From: Elephas maximus indicus | Lineage: Eukaryota > Chordata > Mammalia > Proboscidea > Elephantidae | Length of the DNA stretch: 64,000 nucleotides | Assembly (NCBI RefSeq): GCF_024166365.1 | Contig: NC_064821.1 | Coordinates: forward strand, 54,649,093 to 54,713,092 | Direction of reading: 5' to 3' | Shown here: positions 55,201 through 64,000 of the stretch, piece by piece | How the letters are laid out: each line of letters starts with the position of its first letter | How positions within the stretch are numbered: position 1 is the stretch's first letter | The notes under the pieces: model-generated | The model's database searches: none | The model's input: only the letters and a program-made list of their open reading frames with translations | What the model was told of the DNA's origin: nothing | Made by a program: the position numbers and the translations under genes

Positions 55201-56183
55201 TGAAAGAAATAGTTACGTTTCTAACAGGAAAATATCACAATCCCCAATGAATACAGATTCTTAAACTTTGAATTACTTTGAATTGAAAAAATAATCCCTT
55301 CCCCTTTCTGGCCAAACAGGGGGCCAGCTGGCTCAAATGGTACTGTCCAAACCAGGCTGAGATGCCACGTGGGCCGGACACTGCCCTTGGAAAACCAAAG
55401 ACCATCGGGTGGGTTCTGTCTCTGCATGGAGCTACTCTTGAATCTGAGTCAACATTCCCAGCTGGGCTGGCTGCAGAAAGTCTAGGTGATCCAGCTCTGA
55501 GCAGAGCCCCTGGGTGGGCAGAGGGCTGGCGGACAGATCGCCTTTCAGGTGTTCCTGCCCAGAGAGTCACAAAAGAACGCCTTTGTGCCAAAGTGCTTAG
55601 AGACCACAGAGCATCGCCAACCCTAGTGACTAACGAGCTACCCAATTGCTAGCAGGGCCCTGTGGTCCAAGACAGCCAAAGTGACGGTGGGCAGGCAACT
55701 CCTGCAGGGAGTTCAGCCCAACACCCAGGACGCCCCTTGAGGCTCTGAACGGTAATTGGATTTTCCGAGAAACAGCTTTGTCCAGCTTGCACTGAGCTGC
55801 TGATTTACAAACTGTAACTAGATTTGCCGACTCTCTGACTCAACCTCTAGTTTTGTCTTTCATTTTTATCGCTGCTGTTCTCCAGGGAGCAGCTCTGCTC
55901 AGCTGTCTGGGCTCTTGTGTGCTGGGGTTTAAAGCGGCATCCAGGGTCGATATATTTCATTAAGTCAATAACCGGCGTCCTGCCAATCAGCTGGGGAATA
56001 GACAAGTCCCTGGGCCAGAAAGAGCCCTACAGAGGCAGGCCTTAAGAAAAGCTCGATCAGTAGCCTTTCAGGTTCACCCAGGTAAGGAATCTGACCAGCC
56101 TTGCCCTGTGGAGACTGGCAGGGAGCTGGGAATGCAGGAACCAGGGAGGATGGCCCTAGGACAAAGCCAGACCTGTATAGGAA
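55201..56183. other. Repeat-poor unique block
   Basis: No mobile element recognised for nearly 1 kb, rare here. It holds a perfect AP-1 type TGACTCA at 55836-55842 and an AT-rich core near 55750-55860. Possible conserved regulatory DNA. Confidence 0.4.
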
Positions 56184-56350
56184 CTGGGAGTCCCCGGGGT
56201 GCAAATCGTTAATGGGATTGAAAGTTTGAGTTGGCACAGAGGTGCCTTGAAAGGAAGGCCTGGCGATCTACTTCTGAAAAATCAGCCATTGAAAACCCTA
56301 TGAAACACACATGGGGCATCATGAATCAGAGCTGACCCAATGGCACCTGC
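56184..56350 (+). mobile_element. AfroSINE, diverged
   Basis: GGGAGTCCCCGGGGTGCAAA to GACCCAATGGCACCTGC; the box B region is damaged. Confidence 0.78.
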
Positions 56351-56364
56351 TTCTGGGAACTGTG

Positions 56365-56535
56365 TGGCTAAGAGCATAGGCTCTGGGTTCAAATCCCACC
56401 TCTGCCCTTTACTAATTGTCAACCTTGGCTGCACAACCTCTCTGAGCCTCGTTTCCTCTTTGAGGTTGAAATGCGATGATGTCTGTCAAAAGGCTTAACA
56501 CAGTGCCTGGCATGTAGGAAGATGGTGAAGGATGG
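56365..56535 (+). mobile_element. MIR
   Basis: GGCTCTGGGTTCAAATCCCA, CTGAGCCTCGTTTCCTCTTTG and CAGTGCCTGGCATGTAGG. Confidence 0.82.
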
Positions 56536-57666
56536 TGATTTCAAATTAACTGATGGATGTGTTTTTCCATTCCCTGTATTTCTTATTGCTCCAAGATCCT
56601 CCCCACCCCCAAAATTGAGGCAGCTGTTAGCCTGAAGGAAGGATGATGCTGCAAAAAGAGGGAACCAAACAGTCCTTTCCTGGCTTTTGAATTTTGAAAG
56701 TCTAGGAGATCGGAGGAAACAGAAAGGACTGGTATATCTAGATAAGGGAGTGGATTTGCGGGGGGCACAGATGCTAGACTAGCAAAGCTCCCTGCCCCTC
56801 AAGACCAAATGAAGTTTCTCCAGACCAGCAGGAGGAGGGAGAGTCTTTGAGAAAACAATGAAACCCTAGAAAGAGGCCCCTGGGCTGTGCCCAACCCTGA
56901 GCGCCACTGTGTCCTTTTCCGATGTGGAGGACTGGGAGGCCCAAGGCAACAGCAAGACCCTAGAAATGAATGACCGCCTGATATACCTAGGAAGGTGGGT
57001 CTGAGAACACTCCATGAAGTTTCTCTGCACCCTAGCAAGGAGCAGGCTCCCAAAAGTGGCATAGAAGTGGGCAAGGTTGAGGGTTGTCAGCTCAAACATC
57101 TACAAGGGCAAGGCAGGATATATAAATGAGTGAATCCAGGCCAAATGCAAAAATAGGGAATGGTGGGGACTGTGGCACATGGCCAGTCTAAAGAGGCAGC
57201 CACTGTTTAGTCAGTTCCAGCAAATTCTTGTCACATTGGATGAGCTGCGAGATCAGTTTTTCAGGAGAAGCCAAATATCTGGATTCTCATGTGAAAACTC
57301 CCCATTTTAAATATTGGCAACTAATTTTTAAACAATACTATATGGGCCAGACACAACATGTCTGTGGACTGCATGTGAACCAGGGGACGCCAGGTAGCAG
57401 TATGTGGTCCTGCCAGGTTTCCCTCAGGCCCAGCATGGTGTGGGAGTTGGGGTGAGGGAAGGCTCAACATGGACTTATGTGGACCCACAGCCAACAGCCA
57501 GCCCAGAACATGGATGGGCAGCGTCCACAGCAGATGTCCCCCCTCATGGGTTCTGGTACTACATCAGCCCCTCAGAATTTAGACACGATCCTAGTGAAAG
57601 GGGGAAAAGAAAGTTTCTGCCACCTAGCAGAATTGGCCTGAATTACAGGCAAATAGTTGCATTTCC
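56536..57666. other. Repeat-poor unique block
   Basis: About 1.1 kb without a recognised repeat; open frames here show no domain. Confidence 0.4.
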
Positions 57667-57836
57667 TGAGCCCTGGTGGCACAGTGGTTAAGAGCTCTGC
57701 TATTAAAAAAAAAAAAAAAAAAAATTGGCAGTTTGAATTCACCAGCGACTCCTTGGAAACCCTATGGGGCAGTTCTACTCTGTTCTATAGGATCACTATG
57801 AGTCGGAATTGTCTAGACGGCAACGGGTTTTGAGTT
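57667..57836 (+). mobile_element. AfroSINE, short form, with internal A20 run
   Basis: GAGCCCTGGTGGCACAGTGG to CGGCAACGGGTTTTGAG. The usual CTAACCAAAAGG is replaced by 20 consecutive A at 57705-57724. Confidence 0.9.
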
Positions 57837-58055
57837 TGTGCCCTGAGCCTCTGATCTCCTTTAACCGTTTCTATGCTGCACAGGTTTTTGATCATTCTTT
57901 TTCCCCCATCACCCTATATATTTTATTTACTTATTCGAATTAAATGGACTAATAATTTTTATTTTGAATCAATTATAGATTCACCAAAAAATTTTACCAG
58001 GAGGTTTTATGTGCTCTTCACCCAGCCTCCCCCAGTGGTAAATCAAAAATCCAAA

Positions 58056-58246
58056 CCAGTTGCCATCAAGTCAGTTCCCGCTCATGGCAGCCCCACGTGT
58101 GTCAGAGTAGAACTGTTCTCCACAGAGTTTTCAAGGACCTATATTTTGAAAGCAGGTCGCTAGGCCTTTCTTTTGGGTGGGCCCCAAAGCACCAACCTTT
58201 CAGTTAGCAGCCGAATGGATCAACTGTTTGCACCACCCAGGGACTC
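58056..58246 (-). mobile_element. AfroSINE inside LINE-1
   Basis: CCAGTTGCCATCAAGTCAGT to GCACCACCCAGGGACTC. Confidence 0.88.
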
Positions 58247-58593
58247 TCCCCCAAATGTACTATTGTGCCTAATAACTATAGTACAATATCGTAGCCAGGA
58301 AATTGACATTTGGTAAAATCTATAGAGCTTATTCAAGTTTCACCCATTTTCCATATGCGTGTGTGTGTGTGTGTAATTCTATGTCATTTTATAACATGTG
58401 TAGGTCTGTGTAACCACCACCACAATCAAGACACAGAACTGTTCCATTATCACAAGTTTCCCTCATGCTACCCTTTTGTAGCCACACCACCCCTCCATGG
58501 CCCCATCCCCAGCCCACGGCAACCACTAATCTGTTCTTGGTCTCTGTAATCTTGTTATTTCAAGAATGTCATATAAACAGAATCTTACAATCA

Positions 58594-58797
58594 AACCAGT
58601 TGCCATTGAGTTGACACCAACACGTGGCAACCCCTTGTGTGTCAGAGTAGAACTGTGCTCCACAGTGTTGTCAATGTCTGATTTTTTGGAAGTACATCAC
58701 CAGGCCTTTCTTCCAAGGAGCCTTTAGGTGGGCTCAAACTTCAAACCTTTCGGTCGGCAGCCAAGTGTGTTAACCATTTGCACTGCTCAGAGACTCT
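58594..58797 (-). mobile_element. AfroSINE inside LINE-1
   Basis: CCAGTTGCCATTGAGTTGAC to TGCACTGCTCAGAGACTC. Confidence 0.88.
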
Positions 58798-59094
58798 ATA
58801 TATCAATAGTTTGTTCCTTTTTATTGCTTCACGGTATTCCATGGCTTGGATGTACAACAGTCTAACCATTCACCTGTTAAAGGACGTCTGGGTTGTTTCC
58901 AGTTTGAGTTATTATGAATCCTCATGTGTTTATAAAATTAATCCAGAAAGTGTCAGTCGGTTGCAGCTCTGTTCTGAGTTTGGATAGGGTGTGATATTTT
59001 CTGTGGTCCCTTCATCATGGCACCTTTCACAGACTTTTTTCACATGAACCCACAGTAGCTCCAGGGTGGAGGTAGGGTAGAGATTCATTTGTTT

Positions 59095-59300
59095 AGGCAA
59101 TGCATTTTTATTGAGCACTTACTATATGCCTCTTCATATTGGGGATACAGCAGTGAATAAACACACTAAAATTCCTCTCCTCATTTATTATCCCCTATTT
59201 TTTTTTTTTATACACAGATAGGGAAACAGAGGCTCAGAGAAACTATATGTCTTGTTCAAGGTCATATAGACAGGAAAGGACAGAACTGGGATTTGAACCC
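59095..59300 (-). mobile_element. MIR
   Basis: TTTTTATTGAGCACTTACTA, ATAGGGAAACAGAGGCTCAG and GGGATTTGAACCCAGACC. Confidence 0.82.
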
Positions 59301-59393
59301 AGACCTTCTGATTATATCTTGCTGTGTATCCTCATTGACATCAACTTCAGAGCAAAAAGCACTTGCTGGGGCTCCTGCGTGGGATGTTGAAGG

Positions 59394-59795
59394 CAGTGGT
59401 CCTTAACCGGGGGTAATTTTGCCCCCCAGGGGGCATTTACAATATCTGGTGACATTTTTGGAGCCCTGATGGCGCAGTGGTTAAGAGCTATGGTGAGCTA
59501 CAGCTGCTAACCAAAAGGTCAAGAGTTCAAATCCACCACCTCCTTGGAAACCCTGTGGGGCAGTTCTACTCTGTCCTAGAGGGTCACTATGAGTTGGAAT
59601 CAACTCAACAGCAATGGGTTTGGTTTTTTTGGTTTGGAAACATTATTGGTTGTTGCAAGTGGAAAGAAGGTTGTTATTAGCATCTAGTCAATAGAGGCCA
59701 GGGATGCTGCTAAACACGCCACCATGCACCAAGCAGCCCTTGACCACAAAAGAATTACCTGGCCCCAAATGTCAATAGTGCCAAATTCTGGCGTA
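59394..59795 (+). mobile_element. MER20 split by a SINE
   Basis: CAGTGGTCCTTAACCGGGGG to GGTGACATTTTTGG, then after the SINE GGTTGTTGCAAGTGG, CATCTAGTCAATAGAGGCC and AAATGTCAATAGTGCC. Confidence 0.87.
59458..59635 (+). mobile_element. AfroSINE, short form, inside MER20
   Basis: TGGAGCCCTGATGGCGCAGT to GGGTTTGGTTTTTTTGGTTTGG. The word GAGCTATGGT is partly duplicated inside the head. Confidence 0.9.
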
Positions 59796-59868
59796 AGGAG
59801 TTCTAAGAGTCATGGACAAAGGCAACAGCTATCTAGAGAGCATAGTGGAAGATCACATTTTTACCCAC

Positions 59869-60063
59869 TTACTGCCATTCAGTCAATTCTGACACACAGC
59901 CACTCTATAGGACAGAGTAGAACTGCCCCATAGGGTTTCCAAGGCTGTAATCTTTATAGAAGCGGACTGCCACATCTTTCTCCAGTGGAGCAGCTGGTGG
60001 ATTCCAACCAAAGACCTTTAGGTTCGCAGATGAGTGCTTTAACCACTGCACCACCAAGGCTCC
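59869..60063 (-). mobile_element. AfroSINE, long form
   Basis: TTACTGCCATTCAGTCAATT to GCACCACCAAGGCTCC. Confidence 0.9.
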
Positions 60064-60455
60064 TGCTGCATCAACGCTGGGCGGCTTTACTGCAGGAGAT
60101 GAGATGCAGGGACAGCTTGAGTGGTAAAAGAGAGGGCGACAGGCGGGCTGTTGAGAAGCAGGCGCAGCCCGGGCGGAGGGATATCCGACCCCGGCACCAT
60201 GGTCCGCCCAGTCTGTTTCTCCCCTGAGCCTGTCAGCCTCCTTCCTTCGCACGAAGTGTGCAAGGGAACAGAGCGGCATGTTGAAAGCCTCTTGAGGAAG
60301 AGCAGGGAACCGGGTAGGACATCTAGTCCACACCCTGATGTGTGCAAGAAACGTAACTTTATGTTTCAAAACTCGGTTTAATTTCCATTGCAAGTCCCCA
60401 TTCTGCTGGGCGGAGGAAACCTAATTATAATTATCTAAGTCTCTCAACTTCTTGA
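60064..60455. other. Unique sequence with a small CpG-rich patch
   Basis: CpG dinucleotides cluster at about 60130-60260. The patch is too short and weak to call an island or promoter. Confidence 0.4.
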
Positions 60456-60797
60456 GGGCAGTGGTGGCTCAGGGGTAGAATTCTCGCCTTCCATGCAGGA
60501 GACCCAGGTTCGGTTTCTGGCCAATGCCTCAAGCGCAACCACTTCATGTCTGTAAGCGGAGGCTTCTGTGTTGTTACGATGCTGAACAGGTTTCGGTGGA
60601 GCTTCTGGACTAAGATGGATGAGGAAGAAAGGCCTGGCGATCTACTTCTGACAATCAGCCATGGAAAACCCTCTGGATCACAATGGTCTGATCTGCAAGC
60701 CATCATGGGGATGGTGCAGGAATGGGCGGTGTTTCATTTTGTTGTGCCTGGGATCACCATGAGTTGGGCGTGACTTGATGGCAGCTAACAACAACCC
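60456..60797 (+). mobile_element. tRNA-Gly-headed AfroSINE variant, full length
   Basis: Bases 60458-60528 align from end to end with tRNA-Gly (GTAGAATTCTCGCCTTCCAT, CCCAGGTTCGGTTTCTGGCC, AATGC). A unique body follows (GGAGGCTTCTGTGTTGTTAC), then an RTE-like tail ending GATGGCAGCTAACAACAAC. Confidence 0.9.
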
Positions 60798-61493
60798 TAC
60801 TCCTTGCCCTGGGTTGTGTTTACATTTGTTGTTGTGAGGGGCTCATGAAGTGCCAAGGCCTGGCAGGGGACAGCGTGGTCTTCTCTAGCTCTGGCTGAGA
60901 CAGCCTCATTTCTGTCCTCCAGATTGCCCACATGTGCTTCTTGGCCTGTTGAGGACCCTGTCTACACCCAGCTTCTCTCTTCTCTTATCTTCTTCCTCTG
61001 CTCACAGCGAATATATCAGCTGAACCCTGACCCAGGCAAGGCCTACCATACTTCTGCAAGCTGTCCCAGTCCCTCTTCTATCACCCCGGGTGGCCATTCC
61101 TCCCCCGCTATTACTGTGCCACGGTGGGTGGGGGGTGGGCATTCTCCTGGGCTTGCCCCCCGCCCACACTCACTCAGGAAGGTGGCCACACTGCTGCTTT
61201 GGCCGCCACTCACCTCCCTGCAGATCCGCAGCCAAGATTAATGCATCCACGGCCACTACCTCTGCCTGGGCCTCCAGCCCAAGGAAGCCGGACCTCATCT
61301 GGGTCAGGGGAAACGGCTCTTGGGTCTTACTCGGTCTTCTGACTTTTTAATAATGATATAAACTTTATGCCCAGAGTCCTTCAGGGCAGCTGCTTTTGAA
61401 ATTCAAAGCTCTAGCTACCACAAATCTTGACCTTTGAAACTTAAAATCTCTGTCTCTACTTTCCTGCTGTATTTGACTTCCCTCCTGAGTAAG
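60798..61493. other. Unique intergenic sequence
   Basis: No exon or repeat recognised; the C-rich part (61000-61300) has open frames without domains. Confidence 0.4.
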
Positions 61494-61698
61494 AGGAGTT
61501 CCTGGTTGGTACAACTAAAACGCTCAGCTGCTAACTGAAAGATTGGAGATTTAAGTCCACCCAGAGGTACCTCGGAGGAAAGGCCTGGCGATCTACTTCC
61601 AAAAAATCAGCCATTGAAAAATCTACAGAGTACAGTTCCACTCTGACGCATGTGGGGTCGTCATGAGTTGGAGTGGACTCGATGGTAATTGGTTTTTC
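61494..61698 (+). mobile_element. AfroSINE
   Basis: GAGGAGTTCCTGGTTGGTAC to CTCGATGGTAATTGGTTTTT. Confidence 0.86.
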
Positions 61699-61836
61699 CA
61701 AAGTAAGAAGACCTACTGTCTGGAAAGAGCACAAGGGCACAAAGACTTTCATGAATATCTCTAAATATGTACACGTTTCATTGTCCTGCTTTCTTTTATG
61801 TATCTGAGCAGTGTTATTTCCTATGTGCTATATACA

Positions 61837-61965
61837 AGCCCTGGTGGTGCAGGGGTTAAGACCGCGGATGCTAACCAAAAGGTCAGCAGTTTGAATCCAC
61901 CAGCTGCTCCTAGGAAAGCCTGTGGGGCAGTTCTACTCTGTCCTCTAGGTCGCTATGGGTCGGAC
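61837..61965 (+). mobile_element. AfroSINE, short form
   Basis: CAAGCCCTGGTGGTGCAGGG to GGTCGCTATGGGTCGGAC; the tail is missing. Confidence 0.9.
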
Positions 61966-62245
61966 AACAAGTAGTTGAGGATTAATCAGCAGTGTAACTA
62001 AGAAGTAAGGCTACCAGTCTCCTCCAAACAAATAAAATAATTTTTTTTTAATCTCTAAATATTATGCCACTCCAGCAGCATGTGCAGAGCAAACGGGAGA
62101 CCAGTATCTTACTGAGTGCGGAAGACACTATCGGAACCCTCTGGGCCAGGGGACCTTGAATCTCTACCCCAGATTCATCTTGAATTGTGTCCCCTCTCCC
62201 CTCAAAAAATACGTGTTGTAAATCCTAACCCCTATACATGTGAAT

Positions 62246-62400
62246 AGACCCCTGGTGGCTCAGTGGTTAAGATCTCCAAAAGGTTGGCAGTTCAAGTCCA
62301 TCAGCCACTCCTTGGAAACCCTATGGGGCAGTTCTACTCTGTTCTATAGGGTCATTGTGAGTAGGAATTGACTCAGTGGCAACAGATTAGGTTTTTGGTT
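62246..62400 (+). mobile_element. AfroSINE, short form, inside LTR
   Basis: GACCCCTGGTGGCTCAGTGG to CAGTGGCAACAGATTAGG; about 15 bases of the head are deleted. Confidence 0.88.
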
Positions 62401-62416
62401 TCAGTATACAGTGAAT

Positions 62417-62610
62417 AGGAGCCCTGGTGGCAAAATGGTTAAGCCCTCGGCTGCTAACCAAAAAGTTGGTGGTTCAAACCCACCCAGTGTCTCCATGGGA
62501 GAAAAGGCCTGGCAATCTGCTCCTGTAAAGATTACAGCCTAGAAAACCCTATGGGAAAGTTCTACTCTGTCATATAGGGTCACTATGAATCCACTCAACA
62601 GCACACAACA
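62417..62610 (+). mobile_element. AfroSINE, long form, inside LTR
   Basis: AGGAGCCCTGGTGGCAAAAT to CACTCAACAGCACACAAC. Confidence 0.9.
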
Positions 62611-62865
62611 TACAGGGGTATGCAATCCCATCTGGGGGTAGGGTTTTCTTTGTTACGTTAATGAGGCTATAGCAGTGTAGGGTGTGTCTTAAACCAATCA
62701 CTTCTAAGATATAAAAGGAGCAGATTAGGTGCAGAAGCAAGCAAGGAAAAAAACTGGCAAGATTAATGCCACATGGAGATCGCCAAGGAATGAAGAACAG
62801 AAGCTGAAAAGAGACAAGGACCTTCCTCCAGAGCCAATAGAGAGCCTTCTCCTAGAGCAATCCAA

Positions 62866-63069
62866 AAACCAAACCCACTTCCGTGAAGTCGACTCCGGCT
62901 CATAGGGACTATATAGCACAGAGTAGAATCGCCCGTAGGGTTTCCAATGCTGTATAATCTTTATAGAAGTAGACTACCACATCTTTCCCCTGCGGAGCAG
63001 CTGGTGGGTTCAAACCACAACCTTTCAGCTAGCAGCCAAGCACCTAACCGCTGCACCACCAGGGCTCTT
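62866..63069 (-). mobile_element. AfroSINE, long form, inside LTR
   Basis: AACCAAACCCACTTCCGTGA to CGCTGCACCACCAGGGCTC. Confidence 0.9.
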
Positions 63070-63078
63070 TCCCCTAGA

Positions 63079-63238
63079 GCCCTGACCCTGTTGCAGTCGA
63101 ATCAATTCCAACTCAAAGCAACCATATAGGACAGACTAGATCTGCCCTATAGGGTTTCCGAGGATTGGCTGGTGGATTCAAACTGCTGACCTTTTGGTTA
63201 GCAGCCAAGCTCTTAACCACTGCGCCACCAGGGCTCCT
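63079..63238 (-). mobile_element. AfroSINE, short form, inside LTR
   Basis: AGCCCTGACCCTGTTGCAGT to ACTGCGCCACCAGGGCTCC. CCCCTAGAGC recurs on both sides of it, a likely target duplication. Confidence 0.9.
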
Positions 63239-63429
63239 CCCCTAGAGCAGCACCCTTAATTTGGACTTCTAGCCTCCTAAACTGTAATAAAATAAATTTT
63301 TGTTTGTTAAAGCCACCCACTTCTGGTATGTCTGTCTTAGCAGCATTAAGAAACTAAGACATCCCCCATCTTTGAACCTGGACCAAGGACTCCCACCTTA
63401 CAGGTACCACAAGCACCAGGATAGAGTAG

Positions 63430-63672
63430 TGCCTGAGAGCACAGAGTCTAGGCAGCCTGGGTTCAAATCCAGACCCTACCATTTACCAGCCGAGTGATCT
63501 TGGTCAAGTAATTTAACTTCTCTGTGTCTCAGTTTCCTCATCTGTAAAATGGGGGAAATATAGTCCCTTCTTCCTGTGGTTATGTTGGTGAATAAACGAG
63601 CCAGTACTTGTAAACATGTGGAAAATAGTGCCTGGCATGTAGTCAGCACTGAATGTTGGCTGCTATTATTGT
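63430..63672 (+). mobile_element. MIR, nearly complete
   Basis: CTGGGTTCAAATCCAGACCC, TGTCTCAGTTTCCTCATCTG and GTGCCTGGCATGTAGTCAGC. Confidence 0.88.
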
Positions 63673-64000
63673 TGTTGTTGTCATTTACTTTTCCAAAAGG
63701 TGAGTGGGCTTCCTTGGAATCCAAATTCTGCAGGGCCTTCCTGCTAGCTGGTGGTTTTAATGCTGCTAGTTAACTAGGACAGGCGAGAACATCCGTGCCT
63801 GGTCTCTGGCACCGCTTCCCATCTGCTTGCCAAAGCTTCAAAAGGACTCTCTTAGGATCCTTTTGCTGCAAGAAACGGAAGCTCATCAGACTAGTTAAGG
63901 CAAAAGCAGAAACTCATTGGAAAACACAGGAGTATTGCTCAGCACTAAGAACTGGAAGGCTGGCTGCCACCCAGGCAGCTTCTTTCTGTGCAGCTGGCTT
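63673..64000. other. Unique sequence to the window edge
   Basis: Nothing recognised; no CpG island or exon of a neighbouring gene is visible. Confidence 0.4.

Larger units (their letters stand above)
57885..58925 (-). mobile_element. Old LINE-1 split by two SINEs
   Basis: Antisense L1 words: ATAGATTCACCAAAAAATTT, GTGTAACCACCACCACAATC, TTCCAGTTTGAGTTATTATG and a GT run at 58360-58375. Confidence 0.78.
62173..63361 (+). mobile_element. MaLR-type LTR carrying four SINEs
   Basis: LTR pieces: TTGAATTGTGTCCCCTCTCC, GTAAATCCTAACCCC, then TACGTTAATGAGGCTATAGC, GATATAAAAGGAGCAG, then GGACTTCTAGCCTCCTAAAC, TTTGTTTGTTAAAGCC and the end GAAACTAAGACA. Same family as the inverted pair at 36 kb. Confidence 0.85.

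Noticed and set aside
60130..60260. CpG island promoter of the next gene
   Set aside because: CpG enrichment is short and weak, and no exon or start site is attached.
60458..60528. tRNA-Gly gene
   Set aside because: About eleven substitutions against tRNA-Gly, and it is the head of a SINE with three other copies in the window.
1..64000. A previously undescribed multi-gene system
   Set aside because: Both strands show only one cellular gene (KAZN) and mobile elements; nothing suggests a new operon-like or defence-like system.

Overview
This is nuclear DNA of an afrotherian mammal, most likely an elephant or another paenungulate. It has spliced coding exons with GT/AG borders, long repeat-filled introns, LINE-1 copies with poly(A) tails and target-site duplications, mammal-wide fossils (MIR, MER5, MER20, MaLR LTRs), and dozens of tRNA-headed SINEs of the AfroSINE type. 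Many SINE copies are a short form lacking about 44 internal bases, a form I associate with paenungulates. The species call is an inference from the repeats.

Bases 1 to about 26,555 hold the 3' end of one plus-strand gene, KAZN (kazrin, long liprin-like isoform E). Five coding exons are visible at 4951-5182, 6806-6907, 8272-8438, 20417-20531 and 22654-22818. They join in one frame into the last 259 residues: the second and third SAM domains and a C-terminal tail ending in VTNV. A 3' UTR of about 3.7 kb follows, ending at an AATAAA at 26530-26535. The introns carry a young sense LINE-1 with a target duplication, a 21-bp minisatellite running into a splice acceptor, a CTTC microsatellite, a 280-bp homopyrimidine tract and many SINEs. 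Upstream KAZN exons, including SAM1, lie outside the window.

Bases 26,555 to 64,000 look intergenic; I found no further exon. In human the next gene is TMEM51, which would be expected beyond the right edge. The region is a stack of retroelements. It includes a U6 snRNA pseudogene joined to a truncated LINE-1 (31.3-33.1 kb), two MaLR LTRs meeting head to head as a long inverted repeat (36.05-36.84 kb), and a second young LINE-1 with a perfect 16-bp target duplication (44.5-47.4 kb). It also includes RTE-type LINE 3' ends sharing their tail with the SINEs, a complete small MaLR provirus that landed inside a SINE (52.6-54.55 kb), and an LTR carrying four SINEs (62.2-63.4 kb). The only sizeable repeat-poor block is about 55.2-57.66 kb.

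No new gene system is evident. The most interesting points are the minisatellite that seems to supply the branch point of a KAZN exon, the LTR palindrome, and the nested insertions that order retroelement activity in this lineage. Repeat names come from recognition by eye, so element edges are approximate unless a target duplication is described.
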